Position numbers and translations under genes: made by a program. Source: Rhodocyclaceae bacterium (GTDB taxonomy: Bacteria > Pseudomonadota > Gammaproteobacteria > Burkholderiales > Rhodocyclaceae). Taken from it: a stretch of 42,669 bases of DNA. Below the pieces are notes generated by a model. It was not told where the DNA came from. It ran no database searches and saw nothing but the letters and a program-made list of their open reading frames with translations. Position 1 is the stretch's first letter; the number at the start of each line of letters is the position of its first letter. Of this stretch, positions 24,386 through 31,596 are shown in pieces. The stretch is taken from assembly GCA_020445665.1 (NCBI GenBank), contig JAGRGD010000264.1, positions 1-42,669 of the forward strand. Reading direction: 5' to 3'.

Positions 24386-25269
24386 GTGATGTCCTCCGGG
24401 TTGCCACCCATCCGTTCAAAGACCTTGAGCACCGCCACCGAGTCCTCCTCGGCCAGCCCCGCCCCGCCCATCGCAGCGTACAACTGGGCCGCGACGGCGG
24501 CGCTGGGCAGCGCGACGTTGAGGCGATGCGCCTCGTCGAGCACGATGCGCATGTCCTTGAGGTGCATCCACGACTTGAAGCCGGGGGCGAAGTTGCGCGC
24601 CAGCATCCGCGCGGCGTGGTTCTCGAGGATACGGCTGTTGGCCAGGCCGCCGGTCAGTACCTCCCGCACCGCGGCTGGATCCACGCCCGAGTGGCGGGCA
24701 AAGTTCATGGCCTCGGCCACCGAGGCGATCCCCACCCCGGTCAGCACCTGATTGCACGCCTTGGCGACCTGGCCGGCGCCGGACGCGCCGATGTAGGTAA
24801 TGGACCGGCCCATGGCCTCGAACAGTGGCCGCACCCGCCCGAACGCCGCCTCGTCCCCCCCGACCATGATGGTCAGGCTACCGGCGATGGCCCCCGCCTC
24901 GCCGCCCGACACCGGCGCATCGAGCATCGTCACCCCGCGCTCGGCGAGGCGAGACGACAAGGCCTTGGCGGCCGCCGGCGCGATGGTGCTCATGTCGATC
25001 ATCACCAGACCAGGCGCCGCACCGTCGGCGATACCGTCCGCGCCGAGGGCGATCTGCTCCACGTCAGGCGCGTCGGCCACGATGGTCACCACGGCCTCGG
25101 ACCGACTCGCCACCGCGGCCGGGCTGGCGCAAGCCGTCGCGCCGGCGTCCACGAGCGGCTGGACTGAGTCGACCCGGCGAGCCCAGACAGACACCGCGTG
25201 ACCTGCCTTCAACAGATTCAGCGCCATCGGGCGCCCCATCAGGCCCAGTCCCACAAATCCGACATTCAT
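24382..25269 (-). CDS. NAD(P)-dependent beta-hydroxyacid dehydrogenase, tandem paralogue
   Basis: A 295-residue paralogue of the downstream gene: VGFVGLGLMGRPMALN (3-18), DAPVSGG (118-124) and Lys170 in GAGQVAKACNQ fall at the same positions. The two differ clearly elsewhere, so the duplication is old. ATG 25269 (MNVGFVG) is chosen because the family starts one or two residues before the first strand; ATG 25278 three codons upstream is possible and has GAGG very close. A candidate -10 TACAAT lies at 25310-25305 on the - strand. It heads an operon of two dehydrogenases and a lipoprotein. Confidence 0.9.
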   Translation of the reverse strand: MNVGFVGLGLMGRPMALNLLKAGHAVSVWARRVDSVQPLVDAGATACASPAAVASRSEAVVTIVADAPDVEQIALGADGIADGAAPGLVMIDMSTIAPAAAKALSSRLAERGVTMLDAPVSGGEAGAIAGSLTIMVGGDEAAFGRVRPLFEAMGRSITYIGASGAGQVAKACNQVLTGVGIASVAEAMNFARHSGVDPAAVREVLTGGLANSRILENHAARMLARNFAPGFKSWMHLKDMRIVLDEAHRLNVALPSAAVAAQLYAAMGGAGLAEEDSVAVLKVFERMGGNPEDIT

Positions 25270-25339
25270 GCTGAACATGCCTCGCAACACGACTGAATGC
25301 TTGGATTGTAGCGGCTCACTTGGATAAAGTAGCTGGTGC

Positions 25340-27145
25340 ATGATTCCGACCACTCCGCCTGACAACATCGGCATTTCCGACCGGGTCGACAGCGAGGCCC
25401 TGGCCGTTCACCTGAGCAAGGTGCTGCGGGCCCAGCCGTTCGCCATCATCCTGGCGGCACTGGCCTGGCTGGGGTTCGGCCCGTTCGTTGCCCAGGCCTG
25501 GGCCCTGCCGGCCTGGTTTGCAGCCATCGCGGCCCTCGCCGCCTGGCGCCACCAGCAGGCACGTCGCTTCCGCAGCGCCGGGCACGGTGGCATATCCCTC
25601 GCCACCTGGCGCATCCGCTGCGTTGCCAATGCCTCGCTGTCCGGCCTGCTGTGGAGTTGCCTGTCCCTGCTCGCCTATCCCCAGGCGCCCGAGGCCTACC
25701 AGCCGCTGGCCCTCGTCGTGCTGATGGGGGTGGCGGGTGCCGGTTCGCTGGCGCTGGCGTCGATTCCACCGGCCGGACCGGTCTTCCTGTCCGTACTGCT
25801 GCTTCCCAATGCCCTGATGCTGCTCGCTCAGGGCACGCTCCGGGACCAGTTGGCCGGCTGGGGCCTGATCCTCACGGTGGTCGGGCTCAGCGCCATCGCG
25901 CGCCCCCTCAGCAGGCATCTGCGCGATGGCATGGAACTGCGCCACCGCCTTGAGCAGGCGCTCGAGTCGAGCGAGTCCGACGGAGCAGAAGCCGCGGCCT
26001 CGAGCGAGGCCAAGCGGGCGTTCATCGCCACCATGAGCCACGCAATCCGGACCTCGATGAACGGCATCATCGGCATGACCCAGTTGCTCGAGCGCAGCCG
26101 CCTGGACGAACGCCAGCGCAAGTGGCTCTCCACGCTCCAGGGCTCTGCGCGCCATCTGCGTCAGCTGCTCGACGACATCCTCGACCTGTCGCGCATCGAA
26201 GCAGGCAAGATCACCCTCCGACACGAGGTCTTCGATCCGCGGGAGGTGGTGTGCACCTCATGCGACCTGTTCCGGCCCTCGGCCCACCAGAAGGGCGTTG
26301 CAATCATCCTGCACATGGCGGATTCGATCCCGGATGCCTTGCGGGGCGACGCCAAGAGCCTGCGCCAGATCCTGATCAACCTCCTGGGCAATGCCGTGGA
26401 TTTCACCGACGCGGGCCATGTCACGGCCCATTTGCGACTGATCTGCCCGCCTGAAGGTGGCCCCTGCCTGCTGGATGTGGCGGTTCAGGACAGCGGTCCC
26501 GGCGTTCCGCCCGAGCAGGCCGATTCGGTCTTCGAGCCGTTCTCGAAGGTCGCCGGAGCACGCAGCGGCAACGGCCACGGCACCGGCCTCGGGCTCGCCA
26601 TTTCCCGCCGCCTGGCCGCCCTCATGGGCGGCTCGCTGGTGCTCGACCAGAACGGCCTTCCCGGCGCCTGCTTCCGCCTCAAGGTGCCGATGGAGACGGC
26701 CGAACCGGCCGCCCTCGCGCCGCCGCCGCCATCGACCCTGCCGACCTTTGCCGACATGAAGGCCCTGGTGGTCGAAGACAGCGTCTCCAACCAGGTGGTG
26801 CTGCAGTCCGCGCTGGAGAATCTGGGCCTCGCCTGCGATTGCGTCGGCAGTGGCGAAGCGGCCCTGCAACGCATGGCGCGGCAACGATACGACGTGGTGC
26901 TGATGGATTGCGAGATGCCCGGTGAAGACGGCCTCGCGACCTGCCGGCGCTGGCGGGCCATCGAGCAACGCGACGGACTCCCGCGCACCCCGATTGCGGC
27001 GGTTACCGCCAATGTAGGCATCGAGGATCGGGAAGCGGCCCGGAATGCAGACATGGACGGGTTCCTTGCCAAACCCTTCGAACTCGACGAACTGGCCGGA
27101 CTGCTGGCCGAACTGACCGGTTCCCTCGCCAAGGCCACCTCATGA
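25340..27145 (+). CDS. Hybrid sensor histidine kinase/response regulator with altered H-box
   Basis: A 601-residue protein: five or six hydrophobic segments in residues 33-190, a short coiled coil (200-225), HisKA, HATPase and a C-terminal receiver. The H-box reads IATMSHAIRTSMNG: His234 is kept, but the next residue, nearly always Glu/Asp, is Ala235, and the usual Pro is Ser239. The N-box (INLLGNAVDF, Asn347/Asn351), DSGPGVP and GTGLGLA are intact. The receiver has Asp523 and Lys578. Because the acid next to His takes part in phosphotransfer, autokinase activity may be low. Its stop overlaps ybiB (ATGA). No ribosome-binding site is obvious. Signal unknown. Confidence 0.92.
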   Translation: MIPTTPPDNIGISDRVDSEALAVHLSKVLRAQPFAIILAALAWLGFGPFVAQAWALPAWFAAIAALAAWRHQQARRFRSAGHGGISLATWRIRCVANASLSGLLWSCLSLLAYPQAPEAYQPLALVVLMGVAGAGSLALASIPPAGPVFLSVLLLPNALMLLAQGTLRDQLAGWGLILTVVGLSAIARPLSRHLRDGMELRHRLEQALESSESDGAEAAASSEAKRAFIATMSHAIRTSMNGIIGMTQLLERSRLDERQRKWLSTLQGSARHLRQLLDDILDLSRIEAGKITLRHEVFDPREVVCTSCDLFRPSAHQKGVAIILHMADSIPDALRGDAKSLRQILINLLGNAVDFTDAGHVTAHLRLICPPEGGPCLLDVAVQDSGPGVPPEQADSVFEPFSKVAGARSGNGHGTGLGLAISRRLAALMGGSLVLDQNGLPGACFRLKVPMETAEPAALAPPPPSTLPTFADMKALVVEDSVSNQVVLQSALENLGLACDCVGSGEAALQRMARQRYDVVLMDCEMPGEDGLATCRRWRAIEQRDGLPRTPIAAVTANVGIEDREAARNADMDGFLAKPFELDELAGLLAELTGSLAKATS

Positions 27146-28062
27146 GCCAGTACGCCGCGTTCATCAAGGAAATCGGCCGCGGCGCGAAAGGCGCGCGTTC
27201 GCTCGACCGGGGCCGGGCGCAGACGCTCTTCGCCGATATGCTGGCTGGCCGGGTGGCAGAGCTCGAGCTGGGCGCAATCCTGATCGCTCTGCGGATCAAG
27301 AGCGAATCCCTCGACGAGTTGCTGGGTTTCTCTGACGCGATGCGCGAGGCGGCCTGCCCTGTTGCGGTTCCCGAAGGCCCCCGCTGCGTGGTGCTCCCCA
27401 CCTACAACGGTGCACGACGACAACCCAACCTGATGCCCCTGGTCGCCCGCCTGCTGGCCCGGCGCGGGATTCCGGTACTGATCCAGGGCCGGCACGATTT
27501 CGAGACGCGAGTGGATCCGTTCGCGCTCCTTGCCGCACTTGACCTGCCCTGCCAGCACGATACGGCCGCCGCCAGCCAGCGTCTGGCTGCGGGGGAACCC
27601 GCCTGCCTGCCCCTCGACGCCCTGCTCCCGGGCCTGTCGCACCTGCTGGCAACACGATTGCGGCTCGGCGTGCGCAGTGCTGGCCATACGATGGCCAAGC
27701 TGCTGGATCCAGCGCCCGGCCGCTCGGTCCGCGTCGTCGCGGTCACGCACCCGGAGTATCTCGAGCGGATGGACGAATTCCTGCTCGCGGAGGGTGGGCA
27801 CGCCCAGTTGCTGCGCGGCACCGAGGGCGAGATCTACGCCAACCCGCGGCGGCGGCCGCGCCTCGTCTCGTACGCCGGCGGCACGCGACACGTCGCCTTC
27901 CCTGCCGAGGAGGGGGGCGCACCGCCCTTGCCGGACCTGCCTGGCGGACACGATGTGGCCGCCAACGCGGCGACGATTCGCGACATGCTCGACGGCTCGC
28001 TCCCGATCCCGGGGCCGATTCTCGACCAGGTCGAAGCCCTCGTGGCGCTGGCGGAATCCTGA
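27142..28062 (+). CDS. ybiB: DNA-binding protein YbiB (TrpD2 family)
   Basis: A 306-residue homologue of anthranilate phosphoribosyltransferase of the YbiB/TrpD2 type. Family stretches: YAAFIKEIGRGAKGARSLDR, LGAILIALRIKSESLDELLG, VVLPTYNGARRQPNLMPL, LGVRSAGHTMAKLLDP and LLRGTEGEIYANPRRRP. Known YbiB binds nucleic acid and lacks phosphoribosyltransferase activity; E. coli ybiB is part of the SOS response. I saw no clear LexA box, and here the gene is coupled by ATGA to the hybrid kinase. Confidence 0.92.
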   Translation: MSQYAAFIKEIGRGAKGARSLDRGRAQTLFADMLAGRVAELELGAILIALRIKSESLDELLGFSDAMREAACPVAVPEGPRCVVLPTYNGARRQPNLMPLVARLLARRGIPVLIQGRHDFETRVDPFALLAALDLPCQHDTAAASQRLAAGEPACLPLDALLPGLSHLLATRLRLGVRSAGHTMAKLLDPAPGRSVRVVAVTHPEYLERMDEFLLAEGGHAQLLRGTEGEIYANPRRRPRLVSYAGGTRHVAFPAEEGGAPPLPDLPGGHDVAANAATIRDMLDGSLPIPGPILDQVEALVALAES

Positions 28063-28143
28063 AACGGGAACCTGCGTCGCAACAAGTGTTCGAAGCGATG
28101 CCTTTACAATGCGCGCTCCCGCCGAGCTGAGCCCACGTTCACC

Positions 28144-28650
28144 ATGCTGATCGACCTTCTGCGACACCGCCGCCTGCCCTTTCTCCTGCTGTTCGCCACC
28201 TGCGCGGCCTTGCTGGGCTTCGGACTCTACCTTCAGTACGTGAAAGGCCAGGATCCCTGCCCGATGTGCATCATGCAGCGCTACGCGTTCGTGGGGGTGG
28301 CCCTGCTCGGGCTGGCCGCCGGCCTGCATGGCTCGCTCGGGATCGGGCGCCGGGTCTGGGGCGCGCTCCTGCTGCTGGCAACGCTCGCCGGTGGGGGCGT
28401 GGCGGCACGCCAGAGCTGGATCCAGATCTACCCGCCGGCAGAAGCCGAGTGCGGGCCGGGACTCGAATACATGCTCGACAGCTTCCCGCTGGCCGACGCC
28501 CTGCCGATGATTTTCCAGGGTTCGGGCGACTGCACCGAGCGGGCCTGGACCTTTCTGGGTCTGTCGATCGCCAACTGGTCGCTGGTGAGTTTTTCGGCCG
28601 TCGCGCTGTTCGCGCTCTGGGTCCTGTTCAGCCGACCGGCCCGGCGCTGA
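28144..28650 (+). CDS. dsbB: Disulfide bond formation protein B
   Basis: A 168-residue inner-membrane quinone reductase that reoxidises DsbA. It has four hydrophobic segments, the first redox pair Cys39-Pro-Met-Cys42 in the first periplasmic loop, and the second pair Cys103 and Cys130 in the second loop; Arg46 after CxxC (CIMQRY) is the usual quinone-site residue. A TACAAT -10-like box lies at 28105-28110 with no good -35. An inverted repeat GCCCGGC/GCCGGGC (28639-28658) covers the stop codon and may act as a terminator. Confidence 0.95.
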   Translation: MLIDLLRHRRLPFLLLFATCAALLGFGLYLQYVKGQDPCPMCIMQRYAFVGVALLGLAAGLHGSLGIGRRVWGALLLLATLAGGGVAARQSWIQIYPPAEAECGPGLEYMLDSFPLADALPMIFQGSGDCTERAWTFLGLSIANWSLVSFSAVALFALWVLFSRPARR

Positions 28651-28658
28651 GGCCGGGC
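28639..28658. terminator. Weak hairpin at the dsbB/pilZ convergence
   Basis: 7-bp stem GCCCGGC / GCCGGGC with a 6-base loop spanning the dsbB stop codon, 15 bases before the end of the convergent PilZ gene. No T-run on either side, so it may only slow polymerase. Confidence 0.35.
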
Positions 28659-28672
28659 GGGGAGACCGAGCG

Positions 28673-28987
28673 TCAGGTGAGAATTTCGACGATCTCGACG
28701 CCCATTTCGTAGACCCCGTCCTCGACAGGATGGCAGCGCTTGACGGAGACCCGCACGTTGAGCGGCTCGAAGCGCCGCTGCCCGCCCGGCGAGGCGACCT
28801 CGACCCGGAACTGCTCGCCCTCTCGCGGCACGTAACGACACACCAGGGTCAATCCGCCGACCGCCAGATCGGTGCACTTGGCCGCCAGGGGCTGCACCTG
28901 CCCGGGAATATGCACCAGTGCATCGATCCCGCCGAGGGGCACCCGCACGTTGCGACGACGTTCGATTCCGGAGGCGTGACGGTCCAT
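28673..28987 (-). CDS. PilZ domain protein
   Basis: A 104-residue single-domain PilZ protein. The c-di-GMP motif RRxxR is present at 11-15 (RRNVR), and the second motif reads DLAVGG (40-45), close to D/NxSxxG with Ala for Ser, so binding of c-di-GMP is likely but should be tested. A clear AGGAG lies 7 bases before the ATG at 28987. It is 57 bases downstream of the PP2C-type regulator gene on the same strand with no terminator between, so it is probably part of that signalling operon. Confidence 0.88.
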   Translation of the reverse strand: MDRHASGIERRRNVRVPLGGIDALVHIPGQVQPLAAKCTDLAVGGLTLVCRYVPREGEQFRVEVASPGGQRRFEPLNVRVSVKRCHPVEDGVYEMGVEIVEILT

Positions 28988-29044
28988 GGTGTCTCCTGTA
29001 GACAGTGAAGTAGGCCGGAGCCCCCACGCCCGCTTGGCCCGCCC

Positions 29045-30634
29045 TCAGGCGGAATCGGGATGAGGGATGCAGGTCAAGAGTAGCATCGAGACATCGTCGT
29101 GATGGGGCTCGCCTTCCAGAAGGTCGGCCAGCGCCCGCTGGACGGTGGCTACGCGCTCTTCCGCCGGCGAGGCGGCGAGTGTCTGTTCCAGCATTTGCGG
29201 CCCGAACTCGGTGCCATCGTTTCGATGAGCCTCGATCAGTCCGTCCGAGTACATCAGGATCTGCTGCCCGGGCTCCACCTCGATATGGGTCGTCCTGGCC
29301 GTCTCGCGATCGCTGTCGACGATGCCGAGCGGTACGTGATCGGAAGCCAGTCGCTTCACCACATGGCCATCGGGCGAGAGCAACAGCGCCTCCGGTACAC
29401 CGCCGACCCAGATTTCGGCCTTGCGGGCATCGGCCGACAGGCAGAACAGCGCGGCGCCTACGAAGCGTCCGACCGGAAGCCCGCTGCGCAGTTGGGTGTT
29501 GATGGCCGAAACCAGGTGCTCGAGGGTCACATCCCGCGCCACCTCGGCGTAGAACAGGGACAGAATCGGCAGCACGCTGATCGCCGCAGCCAGGCCGTGG
29601 CCGGTGGCGTCAGCAAGCATCGCGAAGGTGCGCCCTGTTGGCGAGCGGGCGACCATCATCAGGTCGCCTGAGAAGCGGGTCGTCGCTGCCACGGAGTACT
29701 GGAGACGCGGGTCCTTGAGCCAGTCGCCGTGAATCTGGCGCTCCATGATCGAGCGGGCGAGTTCCTGCTCGCGTTCCTGTTCGGAGTAGAGCCGCTCGAG
29801 CCGAGCCCGGGTTTCCGCCCGCTCGCGCGCCTGTCGCTCCCGCTCGGTCACGTCACGCACCACGCCGACGAAGAGGTGACGATCCGGCAGATCGATGTCC
29901 GTGACGCCGAGCTCCATCGGGAACAGTTCGCCATTCTTGCGCCGCGCGGTCACCTGCCGGATCGCGCCGACGATGCGAGCTTCTCCGGTGTTGATGTAGT
30001 GGCGCAGATAGCCGTCATGCTCGCTGCGATAGGGCTCGGGCATCAGCATCGAGACGTTCTGCCCGATCAGATCGCTTGGCGTATAGCCGAACTGCGAGCA
30101 GGCAGCCCGATTGCACGAGTGCATGACGCCCTGCTCGTCGATGGTGATGATGCCGTCGATGACGGCGTCGGAGATCGCGCGAATCTGCTCGAGGGACTCG
30201 ACCACCGTGCGCTGCATCATCAGCTGGCGTGAGAGCGTCCGCATCTTTGCCGCGAAGACGGAGAACGAGATCGGCTTGACGAGGTAGTCGTCGGCGCCGG
30301 CGTCCAGCCCGGCAGCGACGTCAGAGTCGTTCGACAGGGCCGACAGCATCACGACGGGCACCCAGTGCCGCCCCTGCAGGCGGCGGATGTTGCGGGTGGC
30401 TTCGAATCCGTCCATGACCGGCATCATGACGTCCATCAACACCATATCGGGCTGGTCGACCTGGAAGCGGTCAACGGCCTCCTGACCGTCGCAGGCAGTG
30501 ATCGAGACAAATCCCAGCTTGCGCAGGAATACCTCCAGCATGTTGCGGTTCGAGGCCGTATCGTCGGCAATCAGCACGCGAAGCGTCTTGGCCGGCTCGA
30601 GTTCGGGCAGATCCGGGAGGCTGTGGGTCGTCAT
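29045..30634 (-). CDS. Response regulator with FixL-like PAS and PP2C/SpoIIE phosphatase
   Basis: A 529-residue protein. Receiver about 18-135 with phospho-acceptor Asp68 (MDVMMPVMDG) and Lys120. PAS domain about 145-265, with MPEPYRSEHDGYL, GEARIVGAIR and RRKNGELFPMEL, very like the heme PAS of FixL; His206 matches its proximal heme ligand and Arg226 its distal arginine. A coiled coil (265-300) leads to the SpoIIE-type PP2C domain with metal aspartates in SGDLM (Asp324), LADATGHGLAAA (Asp342), YSDGLIEA (Asp464) and HHDDVSML (Asp513/514). It should dephosphorylate a STAS anti-anti-sigma-like protein on phosphorylation and perhaps a gas signal. ATG 30634 overlaps a 25-codon mini-ORF (ATGA). 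Confidence 0.9.
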   Translation of the reverse strand: MTTHSLPDLPELEPAKTLRVLIADDTASNRNMLEVFLRKLGFVSITACDGQEAVDRFQVDQPDMVLMDVMMPVMDGFEATRNIRRLQGRHWVPVVMLSALSNDSDVAAGLDAGADDYLVKPISFSVFAAKMRTLSRQLMMQRTVVESLEQIRAISDAVIDGIITIDEQGVMHSCNRAACSQFGYTPSDLIGQNVSMLMPEPYRSEHDGYLRHYINTGEARIVGAIRQVTARRKNGELFPMELGVTDIDLPDRHLFVGVVRDVTERERQARERAETRARLERLYSEQEREQELARSIMERQIHGDWLKDPRLQYSVAATTRFSGDLMMVARSPTGRTFAMLADATGHGLAAAISVLPILSLFYAEVARDVTLEHLVSAINTQLRSGLPVGRFVGAALFCLSADARKAEIWVGGVPEALLLSPDGHVVKRLASDHVPLGIVDSDRETARTTHIEVEPGQQILMYSDGLIEAHRNDGTEFGPQMLEQTLAASPAEERVATVQRALADLLEGEPHHDDVSMLLLTCIPHPDSA

Positions 30635-30708
30635 GCCGCGCCCCGTCGTGCCTCGCACGTGTCGTCCGCCTGAAACCGGAGGGCAAGGGATGAAGCCAGC
30701 GCAATCAT
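30631..30708 (-). CDS. 25-codon bridging mini-ORF
   Basis: Encodes MIALASSLALRFQADDTCEA plus five residues (RRGAA). It has a perfect GGAGG six bases before its ATG, its ATG overlaps the stop of the upstream regulator (ATGA), and its stop overlaps the ATG of the downstream phosphatase (ATGA). The downstream gene has no good ribosome-binding site of its own. It could be a translational relay that sets the ratio of the two regulators, or a real micro-peptide. No homology is claimed. Confidence 0.45.
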   Translation of the reverse strand: MIALASSLALRFQADDTCEARRGAA

Positions 30709-31595
30709 GCCGCGCCTCCATCGGCCAGCACCCGGACCCGATTGCCGGACCCTTCGTAGGTCAGGCGCGAAAAGGCCAGCTGTCGTGCCAGCGCGATGCC
30801 GCGCCCATTCGGCGCGAAGGCACGCTCCGGATCCAGTTCGAGAAAGCGCTCCCACTCGAAACCCTTGCCCTGGTCCTCGATCAGGAACTCCCAGTCGCTG
30901 CCCTTGCGCGCAATCGAAACGGTCACGGACAGTTCGCGGAACTCCGGCAGTCCGAGCCTGTGGACGACCTCGTCGTGCCAGCGATCCTGCTCCTTGAGAC
31001 GGGATTTCTCGGCGAAATCGATCCCCAGGTTGCCATGCTCGATCGCATTGATAAAGAGCTCCGACAGGCCCATGGCGCCCAGCTGGGGCTCGGGAAAAAG
31101 GTTGCCGAGCAGTGCGGCCAGATGCTGCGCATCCTCGAGCGTGCGGATCCGGAAGACCGCCGAGTCGGCCAGCTTGATGACCCGCGCCTGGTGGTTCATC
31201 CCGTCGAGGAGCGAGCGACGCTGGGCCGCGTCTTCGAGGGCCGCGCGGACGATCGTCTCGAGGGCTTCCAGTTCGAACGGTTTGGTCAGGTAATAGTGCG
31301 CACCCGCCTGAAGGCCCTCCCTGACCTGATCCGGCGAGGCGGCTGCCGTCTGCATGATCACCGGAACCTCGGACAGTCGCGGATCGGCCTTGATCCGCCG
31401 CAGCACCTCGATACCGTCGATGCCGCGCATCATCCGGTCGAGCACCACAAGGTCGAAGTCGCTGTCCGGACGGCTCAGCAGGTCCCACGCCTCTTCGCCG
31501 CTCTCGGCGGTCGTGAGCTGGTAGCTGGGGTCATCAAGGGTCTCGATGATGATGTCGAGGTTGAACGGCTCGTCATCCACTACCAGGATCTTCAT
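30705..31595 (-). CDS. Response regulator fused to RsbW-like ATP-binding domain
   Basis: A 296-residue protein: receiver at 1-120 with Asp53 (VLDRMMRGIDG), Thr83 and Lys105, then an HATPase_c_2 domain of the anti-sigma/serine kinase type at about 160-290. ATP-site motifs are GLSELFINAIEHGN (Asn183, His187), IEDQGKGF (Asp241) and APNGRGIALAR (263-270). Such domains phosphorylate a STAS antagonist or bind a sigma factor. It lies between the large sensor kinase and the PP2C regulator and is the probable kinase arm of a partner switch. The chosen ATG 31595 lies just after the sensor stop (TGAGATG); ATG 31613 inside the sensor gene is an alternative. Confidence 0.9.
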   Translation of the reverse strand: MKILVVDDEPFNLDIIIETLDDPSYQLTTAESGEEAWDLLSRPDSDFDLVVLDRMMRGIDGIEVLRRIKADPRLSEVPVIMQTAAASPDQVREGLQAGAHYYLTKPFELEALETIVRAALEDAAQRRSLLDGMNHQARVIKLADSAVFRIRTLEDAQHLAALLGNLFPEPQLGAMGLSELFINAIEHGNLGIDFAEKSRLKEQDRWHDEVVHRLGLPEFRELSVTVSIARKGSDWEFLIEDQGKGFEWERFLELDPERAFAPNGRGIALARQLAFSRLTYEGSGNRVRVLADGGAA

Positions 31596-31596
31596 C

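Noticed and set aside
25270-25339. Strong divergent promoters between the dehydrogenase and hybrid kinase genes
   Set aside because: Only a - strand TACAAT (25310-25305) is near consensus, with no matching -35; + strand boxes are poor, so I did not call a promoter feature.
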